Below are positions 26,846 to 36,224 of a stretch of 64,000 bases of DNA, one piece after another (the first letter of the stretch is position 1; each line of letters begins with the position of its first letter). The notes below the pieces were generated by a model, which worked only from the letters and a program-made list of their open reading frames with translations, was not told the origin of the DNA and made no database searches. Location: positions 62,001 to 126,000 of the forward strand of contig NZ_SJRX01000001.1 of assembly GCF_004352845.1 (NCBI RefSeq), written 5' to 3'. The stretch is from Luteimonas terricola (GTDB lineage: Bacteria; Pseudomonadota; Gammaproteobacteria; Xanthomonadales; Xanthomonadaceae). The position numbers were made by a program, and so were the translations under genes.

Positions 26846-28786
26846 ATGTGCGGACTGGCGGGCTACCTTGGCCAGCCCGTGCCGGAGGGCGCGGAGCAGG
26901 CACTGCTGGAAAGGATGATCCACACCCTCGCGCACCGCGGGCCGGACGGCTACGGCTTCCACGTCGAGCCCGGCGTCGGCCTGGCGCACGCACGGCTGTC
27001 GATCATCGACCTGGCCACCGGCGACCAGCCGATCCACAACCCGGCGCGCACGGTGTGGACGGTCTTCAACGGCGAGATCTTCAACTTCGTCGAACTGCGC
27101 GCCGACCTCGAGGCGCGCGGACACGTGTTCTACACGCGTTCGGACACCGAGGTGATCGTGCACCTGTACGAACGCTACGGCGACCGCTTCGTCGAACACC
27201 TCAACGGCCAGTTCGCGATCGCGCTGTGGGACGATGCGCGCCGGCGGCTGGTGCTGGCGCGCGACCGCGCCGGGATCCGGCCGCTGTACTGGATGAAGGC
27301 GCGTGGCGCGCTGTGGTTCGCTTCCGAAACGAAGGCGCTGTTCGCGGCCGTGCCCGAGCGTGCGCGACTCTCCACGCGCGGCCTGCTGCAGGCCTTCAGC
27401 TACTGGGCACCGCTGGATCCGGACACCGCGTGGGAGGACGTCCACAGCCTGCCACCAGGCCATCTGCTGGCCATCGAGGCGGACGGCCGCGAAACGCTGA
27501 GCCGCTACTGGGACTGGACGTTCCCCGACGCGGCGGACACGCGGCCGGCGCGGTTCGGGGACATCGAGCAGGCGGTCGGCGAGCTGCGCGAGCGGCTGAT
27601 CGACGCTGTGCGCCTGCAGCTGCGCGCCGACGTTCCGGTCGGCGCATACCTCAGCGGCGGACTGGATTCCTCGGGCATCGTCGCGCTGGTCCGCGGATTC
27701 ACCACGACCCCGGTACGCACCTTCTCGGTCGCATTCGATCAGCCGGAGTTCGACGAGAGCGAGCATCAGCTGGCCATGGTGCGGCACCTCGGCACCGACC
27801 ACTCCACGCTGCGCATCTCGCCCGGGGACATCGGCGAGGCCTTCCCGCGCCTGGTCGCGCATGCCGAAACCCCGGTGCTGCGCACCGCCGCGGTGCCGCT
27901 GATGCTGTTGGCTGATTCGGTCCGCGCGCATGGCTACACCGTGGTGCTGACCGGCGAGGGCGCCGACGAGGTGTTCGGCGGCTACGACCTGTTCAAGGAG
28001 GCCAAGGTACGCCGCTTCTGGGCGCGGCAGCCGGACTCGACGCTGCGGCCGAAGCTGCTGTCGCGGCTGTACGGCTACCTGGAGAACTCTCCAGCGGCCA
28101 ACCCGGCGTTCGCCGCCTCGTTCTTCGGCCAGGGCAGGGAGCACATCGACCGCGCGATCTTCGCGCACGTGCCGCGTTGGACCACCTCGCAGCGCGCGTT
28201 CGCGTTCCTGGCGCCGGAGCTGCGCGCGCAGGCGTCGGAATGGGACGCGCTGGCCTTCGCCGAGTCGCGCCTGCCGCCGAACATCCTCGACTGGGCACCG
28301 CTGGCTCGCGACCAGTACGTCGAGGCGAAGACGCTGCTGGCCGGCTACCTGCTTGCGTCACAGGGCGACCGGGCGGCGATGGCGGGGTCGATCGAGGGCC
28401 GCTACCCCTATCTCGACCACACCCTGATCGAGTTCGCCAATACCCTGCCGCCGTCGTGGAAGATCCGCGGCCTGACCGAGAAGCACATCCTGCGCCGCGC
28501 GCTCGCCGACCTGCTGCCGGACGACATCGCCCGGCGTACCAAGCAGCCCTACCGCGCGCCGGACAGCGCCAGCTTCTTCGTCGACGGCAAGCCGCTGGAT
28601 TACGTGGCGGACATGTTCTCCGCGGACAACCTGCGTGCCAGCGGCCTGTTCGACGTCGAGGCATCCACGCGGCTGTTCGCCAAGGCGCGTGCCGGCAAGG
28701 CGGTTGGCTTCGCCGACAACCAGGCCTTCGTCGGCGTGCTGTCGACGCTGCTGCTGTTGCGCAACCGGCCCGGTGACGCGCGCTGA
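26846..28786 (+). CDS. asnB: Asparagine synthase (glutamine-hydrolysing) type amidotransferase
   Basis: A 646-residue two-domain enzyme. The class II glutaminase half has the catalytic Cys2 (MCGLAGYLG), HRGPDGYG and FNGEIFNF. The synthetase half has a PP-loop YLSGGLDSSG near residue 267 and TGEGADEVFGGYD. AsnB adenylates Asp and transfers ammonia. Copies in EPS loci often amidate uronic acids or other sugar acids instead, which I consider likely here. It ends one base before the convergent PQQ-dehydrogenase-like gene. Confidence 0.93.
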   Translation: MCGLAGYLGQPVPEGAEQALLERMIHTLAHRGPDGYGFHVEPGVGLAHARLSIIDLATGDQPIHNPARTVWTVFNGEIFNFVELRADLEARGHVFYTRSDTEVIVHLYERYGDRFVEHLNGQFAIALWDDARRRLVLARDRAGIRPLYWMKARGALWFASETKALFAAVPERARLSTRGLLQAFSYWAPLDPDTAWEDVHSLPPGHLLAIEADGRETLSRYWDWTFPDAADTRPARFGDIEQAVGELRERLIDAVRLQLRADVPVGAYLSGGLDSSGIVALVRGFTTTPVRTFSVAFDQPEFDESEHQLAMVRHLGTDHSTLRISPGDIGEAFPRLVAHAETPVLRTAAVPLMLLADSVRAHGYTVVLTGEGADEVFGGYDLFKEAKVRRFWARQPDSTLRPKLLSRLYGYLENSPAANPAFAASFFGQGREHIDRAIFAHVPRWTTSQRAFAFLAPELRAQASEWDALAFAESRLPPNILDWAPLARDQYVEAKTLLAGYLLASQGDRAAMAGSIEGRYPYLDHTLIEFANTLPPSWKIRGLTEKHILRRALADLLPDDIARRTKQPYRAPDSASFFVDGKPLDYVADMFSADNLRASGLFDVEASTRLFAKARAGKAVGFADNQAFVGVLSTLLLLRNRPGDAR

Positions 28787-28787
28787 C

Positions 28788-30032
28788 CTACGGGGATGAA
28801 GCCGGCTCCAGCCGCAGCAGCTTGCCGTCGGTGCTGTCGGTGAGCAGGTAGATGAAGCCATCCGGCCCGATCCGCACGTCGCGGATGCGGTCCCGGCCCT
28901 GCAGCAGGCGTTCCTCGTGCACGACCCGGTCGCCGTCGAGCTCCAGCCGGATCAGGGCCTGTCCGGCCAGCGCGCCGATGAAGAGATTGCCGCGCCACTG
29001 CGGGAAGGCGTCGCCGGTGTAGAACGCCATGCCGCTGACCGCCGGTGACACCGGCCAGTAATGCTGCGGCGGCTCGGTGCCCTCGGCGCTGGCGCCAAGG
29101 GATTCGGGCACCGGCTGGCCCGAGTAGTCGACGCCATGGGTGGCCAGCGGCCAGCCGTAGTTGCGGCCCGGCTGCGGCAGGTTGATCTCGTCGCCGCCCA
29201 TCGGGCCGTGTTCGTGGCTCCACAGGACCCGCGCCTCCGGGTGCAGGGCCATGCCCTGGACGTTGCGGTGGCCATAGCTCCAGATTTCCGGCCGCGCGCC
29301 GTCCTGGCCGACAAAGGGATTGTCGTCGGGGACGCTGCCGTCCGGATTCAACCGCACCACCTTGCCCTGCAGGTGGTCGAGCAGCTGCGCGGCGCCGCTG
29401 ACGCGGTTGTCGCCGGTGCCGATGAACAAGAAGCCCTGGTCGTCGAACACGATCCTGGAACCCAAGTGGCTGCCGCTGGACAGCTTCGGTTCCTGCCGGA
29501 ACACCACCTCGGCGTCTTCGAGTCCGCGTTCGCCCAGGCGCCCGCGTGCGACCGCGGTGCCGCCCTTGTTGCCGCGCCAGTTCGGCTCGCCATAGGACAG
29601 GTAGACGAGGCCGTCGTCGGTGAAGGTGGGGGAGGGCACCACGTCGAGCAGGCCGCTTTGCCCTTGCAGGAACAGATCGGGTACACCGGCCAGCGGTCCC
29701 GAGATCGTGCCGTCCGCCGAGATCCGCCGCAGCCGCCCCGGACGTTCGGTCACCAGCATGTCGCCATCGGGCAGGAATGCGAGCGACCACGGACGCACCA
29801 GGCCATCGACCAGCACGCGCACGGAATGGCGCCCGAGTTCGCCTTCCATGACCTCGGGTTCCGCGTCGGCGCGGTAGCGCGGCGTGGAGCTGATGTCCGC
29901 ACCGCTCTCCGGATCACGTTCTAGTCCACAGGCGGCAAGCGCGAGCAGGAAGCACAGGCTTCCGGCGGCGAGGCCGGTGCGCAGGGCGCGCGCGGGTCCA
30001 CGGTGTATGACGTGCGAGTCGAAAGGCATCAT
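28788..30032 (-). CDS. PQQ-dependent sugar dehydrogenase-like lipoprotein
   Basis: A 414-residue glucose/sorbosone-dehydrogenase-type six-bladed beta-propeller. Lipobox LAA-Cys35 predicts a lipoprotein. Conserved pieces include RPWSLAFLPDGDMLVTERPG, QSGLLDVVPSPTF, SYGHRNVQGMALHP and HGPMGGDEINLP. Oxidises an aldose with PQQ in the periplasm if active. Two adjacent ATGs (30032, 30029) may start it. Only 30 bp separate it from the divergent ACP gene. Confidence 0.9.
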   Translation of the reverse strand: MMPFDSHVIHRGPARALRTGLAAGSLCFLLALAACGLERDPESGADISSTPRYRADAEPEVMEGELGRHSVRVLVDGLVRPWSLAFLPDGDMLVTERPGRLRRISADGTISGPLAGVPDLFLQGQSGLLDVVPSPTFTDDGLVYLSYGEPNWRGNKGGTAVARGRLGERGLEDAEVVFRQEPKLSSGSHLGSRIVFDDQGFLFIGTGDNRVSGAAQLLDHLQGKVVRLNPDGSVPDDNPFVGQDGARPEIWSYGHRNVQGMALHPEARVLWSHEHGPMGGDEINLPQPGRNYGWPLATHGVDYSGQPVPESLGASAEGTEPPQHYWPVSPAVSGMAFYTGDAFPQWRGNLFIGALAGQALIRLELDGDRVVHEERLLQGRDRIRDVRIGPDGFIYLLTDSTDGKLLRLEPASSP

Positions 30033-30062
30033 CAATCTGCTCGAACGGGGGAATGAATCCAC

Positions 30063-30311
30063 ATGGGCCGGCGACAACAGATCAAACAGTTCATCCTCGG
30101 GAATTTCCTGTTCACCGATGACGAATCCGCGTTCGCCGATGATAGCTCCCTGATCCAGCAGGGCATCGTCGACTCCACCGGCATCCTGGAGCTGATCGGC
30201 TTCATCGAGGAGACCTGGCCCGTGCGGGTGCCACCGGAGGACATGACGCCGGCCAACTTCGACAGCCTGGGGGCCATCGACCGCTATCTCGACGGCCGGT
30301 TGGCCGCCTGA
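30063..30311 (+). CDS. Acyl carrier protein
   Basis: An 82-residue acidic helical protein. GIVDSTGILEL places Ser38 as the phosphopantetheine attachment site (D-S-T/L motif). It would carry an acyl or aminoacyl group as a thioester for the following enzymes. First gene of a tight rightward operon with an acyl-AMP ligase, a NadE-like enzyme and a GNAT protein. Confidence 0.92.
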   Translation: MGRRQQIKQFILGNFLFTDDESAFADDSSLIQQGIVDSTGILELIGFIEETWPVRVPPEDMTPANFDSLGAIDRYLDGRLAA

Positions 30312-30325
30312 GCCGGGGTCGCACG

Positions 30326-31822
30326 ATGCGGGCGCTGGTCGCGCGTCTTGAGGACACCGCGGTGGCGATGCCGGCGCGCACGGCGATCCAGCAGGGTGAC
30401 CGTCGGCTCGAGTACCGTGGATTGCGCTCAGCAGCGTTGCAACTCGCCGGTACGTTGCGCGCGCACGGCGTGCAGCCGGGTGATCGCGTCGCGCTGGTCC
30501 TGCCCAACGGTGGCGAAGCCGCCATCGCGTGGTACGGCATCTGGCGCGCGGGCGCGGCGGTGGTGCCGCTGAATCCACAGGCACGCGAGCGCGACCTCGT
30601 GCCCTGGCTTCGGCACAGCGGCGCACGCATGCTGGTGCATGCCAAGGGGCACGGCGATGCGGAGCAGGCGGCGCGCGTCACCGGTGTGCCGACGCTGGTG
30701 CCCGACATGACCGCGGCCCCGGACGAGGTATTCGCGACCGCGGGCACCGCCGCAAGCACCGACCTGCAGATGCCCGGCGCGGACGTGTTGGCGGCGATCC
30801 TCTACACCTCGGGCACCACCGGTGCGCCCAAGGGCGTGGCGCTGTCCCATCGCAACATGGCCGCGAACACGGCCGCGATCATCGATTACCTGCAGCTGGG
30901 TCCCGGCGACAGCACGGTCAGCGTGCTGCCGTTCCACTACGCCTATGGCGCCTCGGTGTTGCACACGCACCTGGCAGTCGGCGCACGGGTGGTGCTCGCG
31001 GACAACCTCGTGTTCCCTCATCTGATCGCCGAGACGCTCGCGCACGAGCGTGCCACCGGCTTTCCAGGCGTGCCGTCGACGTTCGCGCTGCTGCTCGAGC
31101 GCGGCCAGCTGGACCGGTACGACCTGTCGTCGCTGCGCTACCTCACCCAGGCCGGCGGCGCGATGGCGCCGGCGCTCACCCGGCGGGTGCGCGACGCCTT
31201 TCCGAAGGCGCGATTGTTCGTGATGTATGGCCAGACCGAGGCCAGCGCGCGGCTGACCCGGCTCGCGCCGGAGCGGCTGGACGACAAGCTCGGCTCGGTT
31301 GGCACACCGATCGCCGGTGTCGAGATACGGGTGCGGCGCGAGGATGGCAGCGACGCCGCGCAGGGCGAGTCCGGCGAAGTCTGGGCCCGCGGCGACAACG
31401 TCATGACCGGTTACTGGAGCGCCCCCGAGGCGACCGCTGCGACCCTGGTCGACGGCTGGCTGCGCACCGGCGATCTCGGCCACCTCGATGCCGACGGCTT
31501 CCTCTGGCTCGCCGGCCGCCGCAGCGACATGATCAAGACCGGCGCACACCGCGTGCATCCGCAGGACGTGGAGGAGGTGATCGCCGAACTGCCGGGCGTG
31601 CGCGAAGTCGCGGTCACCGGCGTGGACGACGCGCTGCTTGGCCAGGTCGTGGCCGCCTTCCTGGTCAGGGACGGCGATGCGCCGGACGAGATGGCGGTCA
31701 AGGCGCACTGCCGGCAGCGGCTGGCAGGCCACAAGATCCCGAAGCGGGTCGCCTTCGTGGCGGAGCTGCCGAGGACCGCGTCCGGCAAGGTCCGGCGCGC
31801 CGCACTGACACAGGAAATATGA
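30326..31822 (+). CDS. Acyl-AMP ligase (class I AMP-forming synthetase)
   Basis: A 498-residue ANL-superfamily enzyme. LYTSGTTGAPKGVALSH is the P-loop, YGQTEASARLTRL motif A5, GWLRTGDLGHLDADGF the hinge region with the conserved Asp, and TASGKVRR the C-terminal catalytic Lys. It should activate a carboxylic acid as acyl-AMP and load it on the upstream ACP. Similar ligases occur in exosortase-associated loci. Its stop overlaps the next start. Confidence 0.92.
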   Translation: MRALVARLEDTAVAMPARTAIQQGDRRLEYRGLRSAALQLAGTLRAHGVQPGDRVALVLPNGGEAAIAWYGIWRAGAAVVPLNPQARERDLVPWLRHSGARMLVHAKGHGDAEQAARVTGVPTLVPDMTAAPDEVFATAGTAASTDLQMPGADVLAAILYTSGTTGAPKGVALSHRNMAANTAAIIDYLQLGPGDSTVSVLPFHYAYGASVLHTHLAVGARVVLADNLVFPHLIAETLAHERATGFPGVPSTFALLLERGQLDRYDLSSLRYLTQAGGAMAPALTRRVRDAFPKARLFVMYGQTEASARLTRLAPERLDDKLGSVGTPIAGVEIRVRREDGSDAAQGESGEVWARGDNVMTGYWSAPEATAATLVDGWLRTGDLGHLDADGFLWLAGRRSDMIKTGAHRVHPQDVEEVIAELPGVREVAVTGVDDALLGQVVAAFLVRDGDAPDEMAVKAHCRQRLAGHKIPKRVAFVAELPRTASGKVRRAALTQEI

Positions 31823-32808
31823 TGACCACGCTCGATCCATCCGTGCTGGACCTCGACTACGCAGCCGAGGCTGATCGCATCGCGCAGCGCCTGCGCCACA
31901 TCGTCGCGCGCGACCTGCACCGGCGCGGGCTGGTGGTGGCCATCTCCGGCGGCATCGACAGCACCGCCTGCGCCGCGCTGGCGGTGCGTGCGCTGGGCCC
32001 CGAGCGCGTGTTTTGCCTGATCCTGCCCGAGCGCGATTCAAGCGATGACAGTGCGGTGCGCGCGAACCTGCTGGCACGACACCTCGGCGTGCGGGTGCAC
32101 ACCCAGGACATCGCGCCTGCCCTGGCGTCGATCGGCTGTTACGAAGCACGCGACGCCGCCGTGCGCATGGTGCTGCCGGGCTACGGCGAGGGCTGGAAGT
32201 TCAAGATCGTGATCGCCGGCGGCACCCAGGGGTTGATCAACCGCTTCCGCATCGTCGCCGAGGAGCCGTCCGGCGTGCGCCACGAGCAGGACCTTCCGCT
32301 CGATGCCTACCTGACCATCGTTGCCGCCACCAACTTCAAGCAGCGCATCCGGAAGACGCTAGAGTACTTCCACGCCGACCGCCTCAACTACGCGGTGACC
32401 GGCACGCCGAACCGGCTGGAGTACGACCAGGGCTTCTTCGTCAAGAACGGTGACGGAGCGGCCGACGTCAAGCCGATCGCGCACCTGTACAAGAGCCAGG
32501 TGTACGGCATGGCGCGCTTCCTCGGCCTGCCCGGGCGCGTGACCTCGGCGACACCGACCACCGACACCTACTCCCTGGCGCAGGGGCAGGACGAGTTCTA
32601 TTTTGCGCTGCCGTACGCGCAAATGGACCTGGCGCTCTGGGCGCTGAACCACGACCGGCCCGCCGGAGAGCTCGCCGCCGCACTGGGCGTGACCGAGGCG
32701 CAGGCGCAGGCGGTCTACGACGACATCCGCGCAAAGCGCCGTACCACCGCCTACCTGCATCGGCCGCCGGTGCTGGTCGAGCCGGTGCTGGAACCGCACC
32801 GATACTGA
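31819..32808 (+). CDS. NadE-like ATP-pyrophosphatase
   Basis: A 329-residue protein related to the synthetase domain of NAD synthase, without a glutaminase domain. VVAISGGIDSTACAAL (about residue 42) is the PP-loop; AVTGTPNRLEYDQGFFVKNG matches the NadE substrate region, followed by PIAHLYKSQVYGMARFLGLP. It probably adenylates a carboxylate and amidates it, using free ammonia or a partner. The position between an acyl-AMP ligase and a GNAT argues for a role in sugar decoration rather than NAD synthesis (inference). Starts at ATG 31819 or 31822. Confidence 0.82.
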   Translation: MMTTLDPSVLDLDYAAEADRIAQRLRHIVARDLHRRGLVVAISGGIDSTACAALAVRALGPERVFCLILPERDSSDDSAVRANLLARHLGVRVHTQDIAPALASIGCYEARDAAVRMVLPGYGEGWKFKIVIAGGTQGLINRFRIVAEEPSGVRHEQDLPLDAYLTIVAATNFKQRIRKTLEYFHADRLNYAVTGTPNRLEYDQGFFVKNGDGAADVKPIAHLYKSQVYGMARFLGLPGRVTSATPTTDTYSLAQGQDEFYFALPYAQMDLALWALNHDRPAGELAAALGVTEAQAQAVYDDIRAKRRTTAYLHRPPVLVEPVLEPHRY

Positions 32809-32811
32809 CGC

Positions 32812-33843
32812 ATGGATACGAACCCGGCCTACACCGTCCACGAAGCCGACATCGAGCGCGACCGCGACCTCATCCTCGGCCTGTGGCGCGGCAACCTCGG
32901 CGAAGACGCGCGGATGGCGCGCAAGTACGACTGGTTCTACCGCCAGTGCCCGCTCGGTGCGCCGTTGACCCTGCTGCTGCGGCACGAGGAGAGCGGTGAG
33001 TGGGTGGGCGTCGGCAGCGCCGGGCCAAGACAGATGCTGATGGGAGGGAGCCGCGTGCTCGCGGGTGTTCTGGTGGACCTCGCCGTGCTGCCCGTGCACC
33101 GCTCGCTGGGGCCGGCGCTGATCCTGCAGACGGCACTGATGAAGGCGGGCGCGAAGCGCTTCGAGCTGCTGTACGGCTTTCCCAATCCGAAGGCCGCGGC
33201 GGTGTTCAAGCGCGTGGGATACGCACCGCTCGGCGAACTCACGCGGTACGTCCGCGTGCTGCGCCATGGCGACTACGCGCGTCGCCGGGTGCCGGCGCTG
33301 CTGGCTGGTCCCGCGGGCTGGGCGCTGGATGCCCTCGACCGCCTGCGCCTGCGGGCGCGCAGCGTCCGTCTGCAGGGGCAATGGCAGGCACGCGCGGACG
33401 CGACCCTGGGCGCGCTGTGGTCGCTTGCCGGCGCAGGCGACGGTCCGGTCGCGGTACGCGACCTGGCCTTCCTGCGCTGGCGCTTCGACCAGTCGCCACT
33501 GGTAGAGGTGCGTTACCTGGTCGTGCGCGACGCCGACGGGGGGGCGCTTGCCTGGTTCGCCGGCGAGGCGCGCGTGCACGGTCTGCACGTGCACGACTTC
33601 TGGTCACGGCGCGGCGCCGTCGGGCCGACCCGGGCGGAACTGGCGACGTTGCTGCGCAGCGCGCGCGGGGCCGGCCACGCTTCGGTTTCGGTCGAGCTCG
33701 GCGCGGCCGCCGCCACCAGCGCCTGGGGTGCGGCGGGGTTCGCCGCGCGCGAGGCGCGTCCGGTGTTCGGCCGCTCGTCCGGAGCATCGCAGGAGGCGTT
33801 TGCGGCGCGGCTGTGGCTGACTTCGGCCGACGAGGACGAATAG
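32812..33843 (+). CDS. GNAT-family N-acyltransferase
   Basis: A 343-residue acyltransferase-like protein. DLAVLPVHRSLGPALILQTA and FELLYGFPNPKAAAVFKRVGY fit the acetyl-CoA/acyl-ACP binding fold of GNAT proteins. The long C-terminal half suggests a second, possibly degenerate GNAT lobe. Starts 3 bp after the NadE-like gene. It may move the ACP-bound acyl group to an amino sugar. Confidence 0.75.
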   Translation: MDTNPAYTVHEADIERDRDLILGLWRGNLGEDARMARKYDWFYRQCPLGAPLTLLLRHEESGEWVGVGSAGPRQMLMGGSRVLAGVLVDLAVLPVHRSLGPALILQTALMKAGAKRFELLYGFPNPKAAAVFKRVGYAPLGELTRYVRVLRHGDYARRRVPALLAGPAGWALDALDRLRLRARSVRLQGQWQARADATLGALWSLAGAGDGPVAVRDLAFLRWRFDQSPLVEVRYLVVRDADGGALAWFAGEARVHGLHVHDFWSRRGAVGPTRAELATLLRSARGAGHASVSVELGAAAATSAWGAAGFAAREARPVFGRSSGASQEAFAARLWLTSADEDE

Positions 33844-33912
33844 CCGGCCGGGCGCGACGCGCACGACATGATGATGGAGCGGCCATCCGCAGCGCCGCTC
33901 GGAGGAGGAACC

Positions 33913-35184
33913 ATGGACGCGAAGCTTGCCGCCGTACTCCTGTTCGCAGCGCTGTCGCCTGGCTGTGCCGAATCGGCCGTGCCGACTGCGATCGAGGCGG
34001 CATCGACCCGCGCCGCCACTGCCGCGCAGGCCGCGCCGGGCACCGCCGGGGGTGGCATCCGGGTTGAGCAGGTGCTCAGGGAAGGCCTGCAGTTCCCGAC
34101 CGCAGTGGCCAGTCCCCGCGACGGCAGCGGCCGCATGTTCGTGCTCGAACGTGAAGGCCGCATCCGCGTGCTCGATCGCGACGGCAAGCTGCTGCAGGAG
34201 CCGTACTACGAGCGCGACGTGACCACCAATGACATTGAGCAGGGCCTGCTTGGCCTCGCGTTCGATCCCGGCTTCCGCAGCAACGGCCGGCTCTACATTG
34301 CCTACAGCGGTGCCAGCGAGGGGGAGCGCTACGGCCTGGTGCTGCGCCGCCTGCAGGCCGCGGACCCGGCTGCGAACCGCTTCGACGGCAAGGACGATCT
34401 GCTGATGCGGGTGGAAGGGCTGGTCGCCAACCATAATGGTGGTGACATCCACTTCGGCCCCGACGGCATGCTGTACTGGGCGATCGGCGCCGGCACCGGC
34501 GAACCGGCGGATCATGTCCACGCATCGAAGACCGACAACCTGCTCGGCAAGATCCTGCGGATCGACGTGAGTGATGGCGCTACCGGTGCAAGGAACGCCT
34601 GCGGCGGTAAAGGACGCGCTGCCTACTCGGTTCCGGCCGACAACCCGTTCGCGGGAAAGCGGGGTGAATGCGGCGAGATCTGGGTCCATGGCCTGCGCAA
34701 TCCGTGGCGCTTCGGTATCGACGCATCGAACGGCGATCTCTGGATTGGCGATGTCGGCAAGGATCGCGAGGAGATCAGCCTGTTCCGCGCCGGTGACAGC
34801 GGCAACCTCGGCTATCCCGGTTGCCAGGGCAGTCATGCCTACCCCTCGACCGGCGCTTCCGACTGCCCGGAGAAGACGGGTACGACCGGCCCGGTGTTCG
34901 ACCATGATCGCGGCGTCAACGGCCGCTGTGCGGTCACGGGCGGTCTCGTGTACCGCGGTGCGTTCCCTGCGCTGAAGGGCGCCTATGTTTTTTCCGACTC
35001 GTGCTCCAGCGAACTGCTCGTCGGCAGGCTGTCGGCGACCGGCAGGCTGGAGGTGGAGTCCATCGACAGCGGCATCGCGCCCGGTTACGGCACCGTGGCG
35101 TCCTTCGGCGAGGACGAGGACAACGAGCTGTGGTTCGTGAACCACCAGAACGGCGGGCTGTACCGCATCCGCGACGCCGACTGA
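33913..35184 (+). CDS. PQQ-dependent sugar dehydrogenase-like lipoprotein
   Basis: A 423-residue glucose/sorbosone-dehydrogenase-type propeller. ATG 33913 has GGAGGAGG just upstream and gives a lipobox SPG-Cys18. Motifs include FPTAVASPRDGSGRMFVLER, EQGLLGLAFDPGF, NHNGGDIHFGPDG, and WVHGLRNPWRFGID. Second copy of the family in this locus; the two flank the ACP module. The sugar substrate is unknown. Confidence 0.9.
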   Translation: MDAKLAAVLLFAALSPGCAESAVPTAIEAASTRAATAAQAAPGTAGGGIRVEQVLREGLQFPTAVASPRDGSGRMFVLEREGRIRVLDRDGKLLQEPYYERDVTTNDIEQGLLGLAFDPGFRSNGRLYIAYSGASEGERYGLVLRRLQAADPAANRFDGKDDLLMRVEGLVANHNGGDIHFGPDGMLYWAIGAGTGEPADHVHASKTDNLLGKILRIDVSDGATGARNACGGKGRAAYSVPADNPFAGKRGECGEIWVHGLRNPWRFGIDASNGDLWIGDVGKDREEISLFRAGDSGNLGYPGCQGSHAYPSTGASDCPEKTGTTGPVFDHDRGVNGRCAVTGGLVYRGAFPALKGAYVFSDSCSSELLVGRLSATGRLEVESIDSGIAPGYGTVASFGEDEDNELWFVNHQNGGLYRIRDAD

Positions 35185-35198
35185 AGGCGTCCCGGGAG

Positions 35199-36224
35199 TC
35201 AGGCGGAGGCGGCAAGCCGCCGCTGCGGCGCACGGAACAGGTGGAGCGCCAGCCAGTCGGGCCGGAAGCGGCCCCGGCTGTCGACGACGCCGGACTGCTC
35301 GAAGCCGAGGCGGCCGAGCAGCCATGACGGCCTGTCGTCGATGGCGTTCATCACCGGGTTGCTGGTGAAGGCGAGTTCATAGCCGGCGGCCCGTGTGCGC
35401 GCCAGTACGGTGGCGTCATAGCGGCCGTGCGGGTAGGACATCGTCGTCGGTGCCCCGGTGCCGAGGTGGTCGCCGACGGTGTGGCGGGCGGTCGCAAGTT
35501 CGGCATCGAGGTCCTCGGCGCGCGGCATCGGCGTGTGCGTCTTGCCGTGCACGCCGATGGCGACGCCACCGGCTGCCAGTTCGCGCAGCTCGGCGCGGGT
35601 CACCATCTGGCGAACGCCGTCGTCCATGGCGTCGGAGAACGGTGCAAGGACCCGTGCGCGTTGCGATGGCGACAGTACTTCCAGCGCGGCGATGACCTTG
35701 CGCAGGCCATCGATGGTGGCGGGTGGAACTGGTGACAGTTCATGTCCGGCGTCGGCCATTGCCGAGAGCAGTGCAGGCGTGCGGATGCGCCCGAGGCGGA
35801 AGGCGGCGATCAGCCGCTCCTGGAAAAACGGTTCGTTGCGGTCGATGACGTCGGCGACCGCGAACAGCAGCGCCGGCATGCCGGCCGCGCGCAGGCGGGG
35901 CAGGGCGTGGGCGTGGTTGTCGGCCCAGCCGTCGTCGAAGGTGATCAGCAGGGCGCGATCGGGCAGGGGCGTCCCATCGCGGCGCGCAGCCAGCACGTCG
36001 TCGCTGGAGACCACGTTGTAGTGCCGGCGGAAGAAGGCGAGGCAGCGTTCGAGCAGGCCGGCCTCCAGGGTGTAGTCGGGGTCGCAGGAAGCCCAGCGCG
36101 GGTCTTGTTCAGTCAGCACGCGGTGGAACATGATGACCGTCAGCGCGCGGCGGTTGCGCAGGCGGTGGTACAGCCCGAGCAGGCCGCTTCGATAAAGTGC
36201 ACGCTTGAGCAGATCCGCCGCCAT
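35199..36224 (-). CDS. NodB-type polysaccharide deacetylase
   Basis: A 341-residue CE4-type protein. LLITFDDGWADNHAHALP is motif 1, GVHGKTHTPMP the His motif, and TTMSYPHGRYD motif 3. It starts at ATG 36224, or 9 bp earlier at 36233. Unusually, ATG 36224 shares the palindrome CCATGG with the start codon of the divergent glycosyltransferase. Convergent with the second PQQ gene at 14 bp. Confidence 0.87.
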   Translation of the reverse strand: MAADLLKRALYRSGLLGLYHRLRNRRALTVIMFHRVLTEQDPRWASCDPDYTLEAGLLERCLAFFRRHYNVVSSDDVLAARRDGTPLPDRALLITFDDGWADNHAHALPRLRAAGMPALLFAVADVIDRNEPFFQERLIAAFRLGRIRTPALLSAMADAGHELSPVPPATIDGLRKVIAALEVLSPSQRARVLAPFSDAMDDGVRQMVTRAELRELAAGGVAIGVHGKTHTPMPRAEDLDAELATARHTVGDHLGTGAPTTMSYPHGRYDATVLARTRAAGYELAFTSNPVMNAIDDRPSWLLGRLGFEQSGVVDSRGRFRPDWLALHLFRAPQRRLAASA

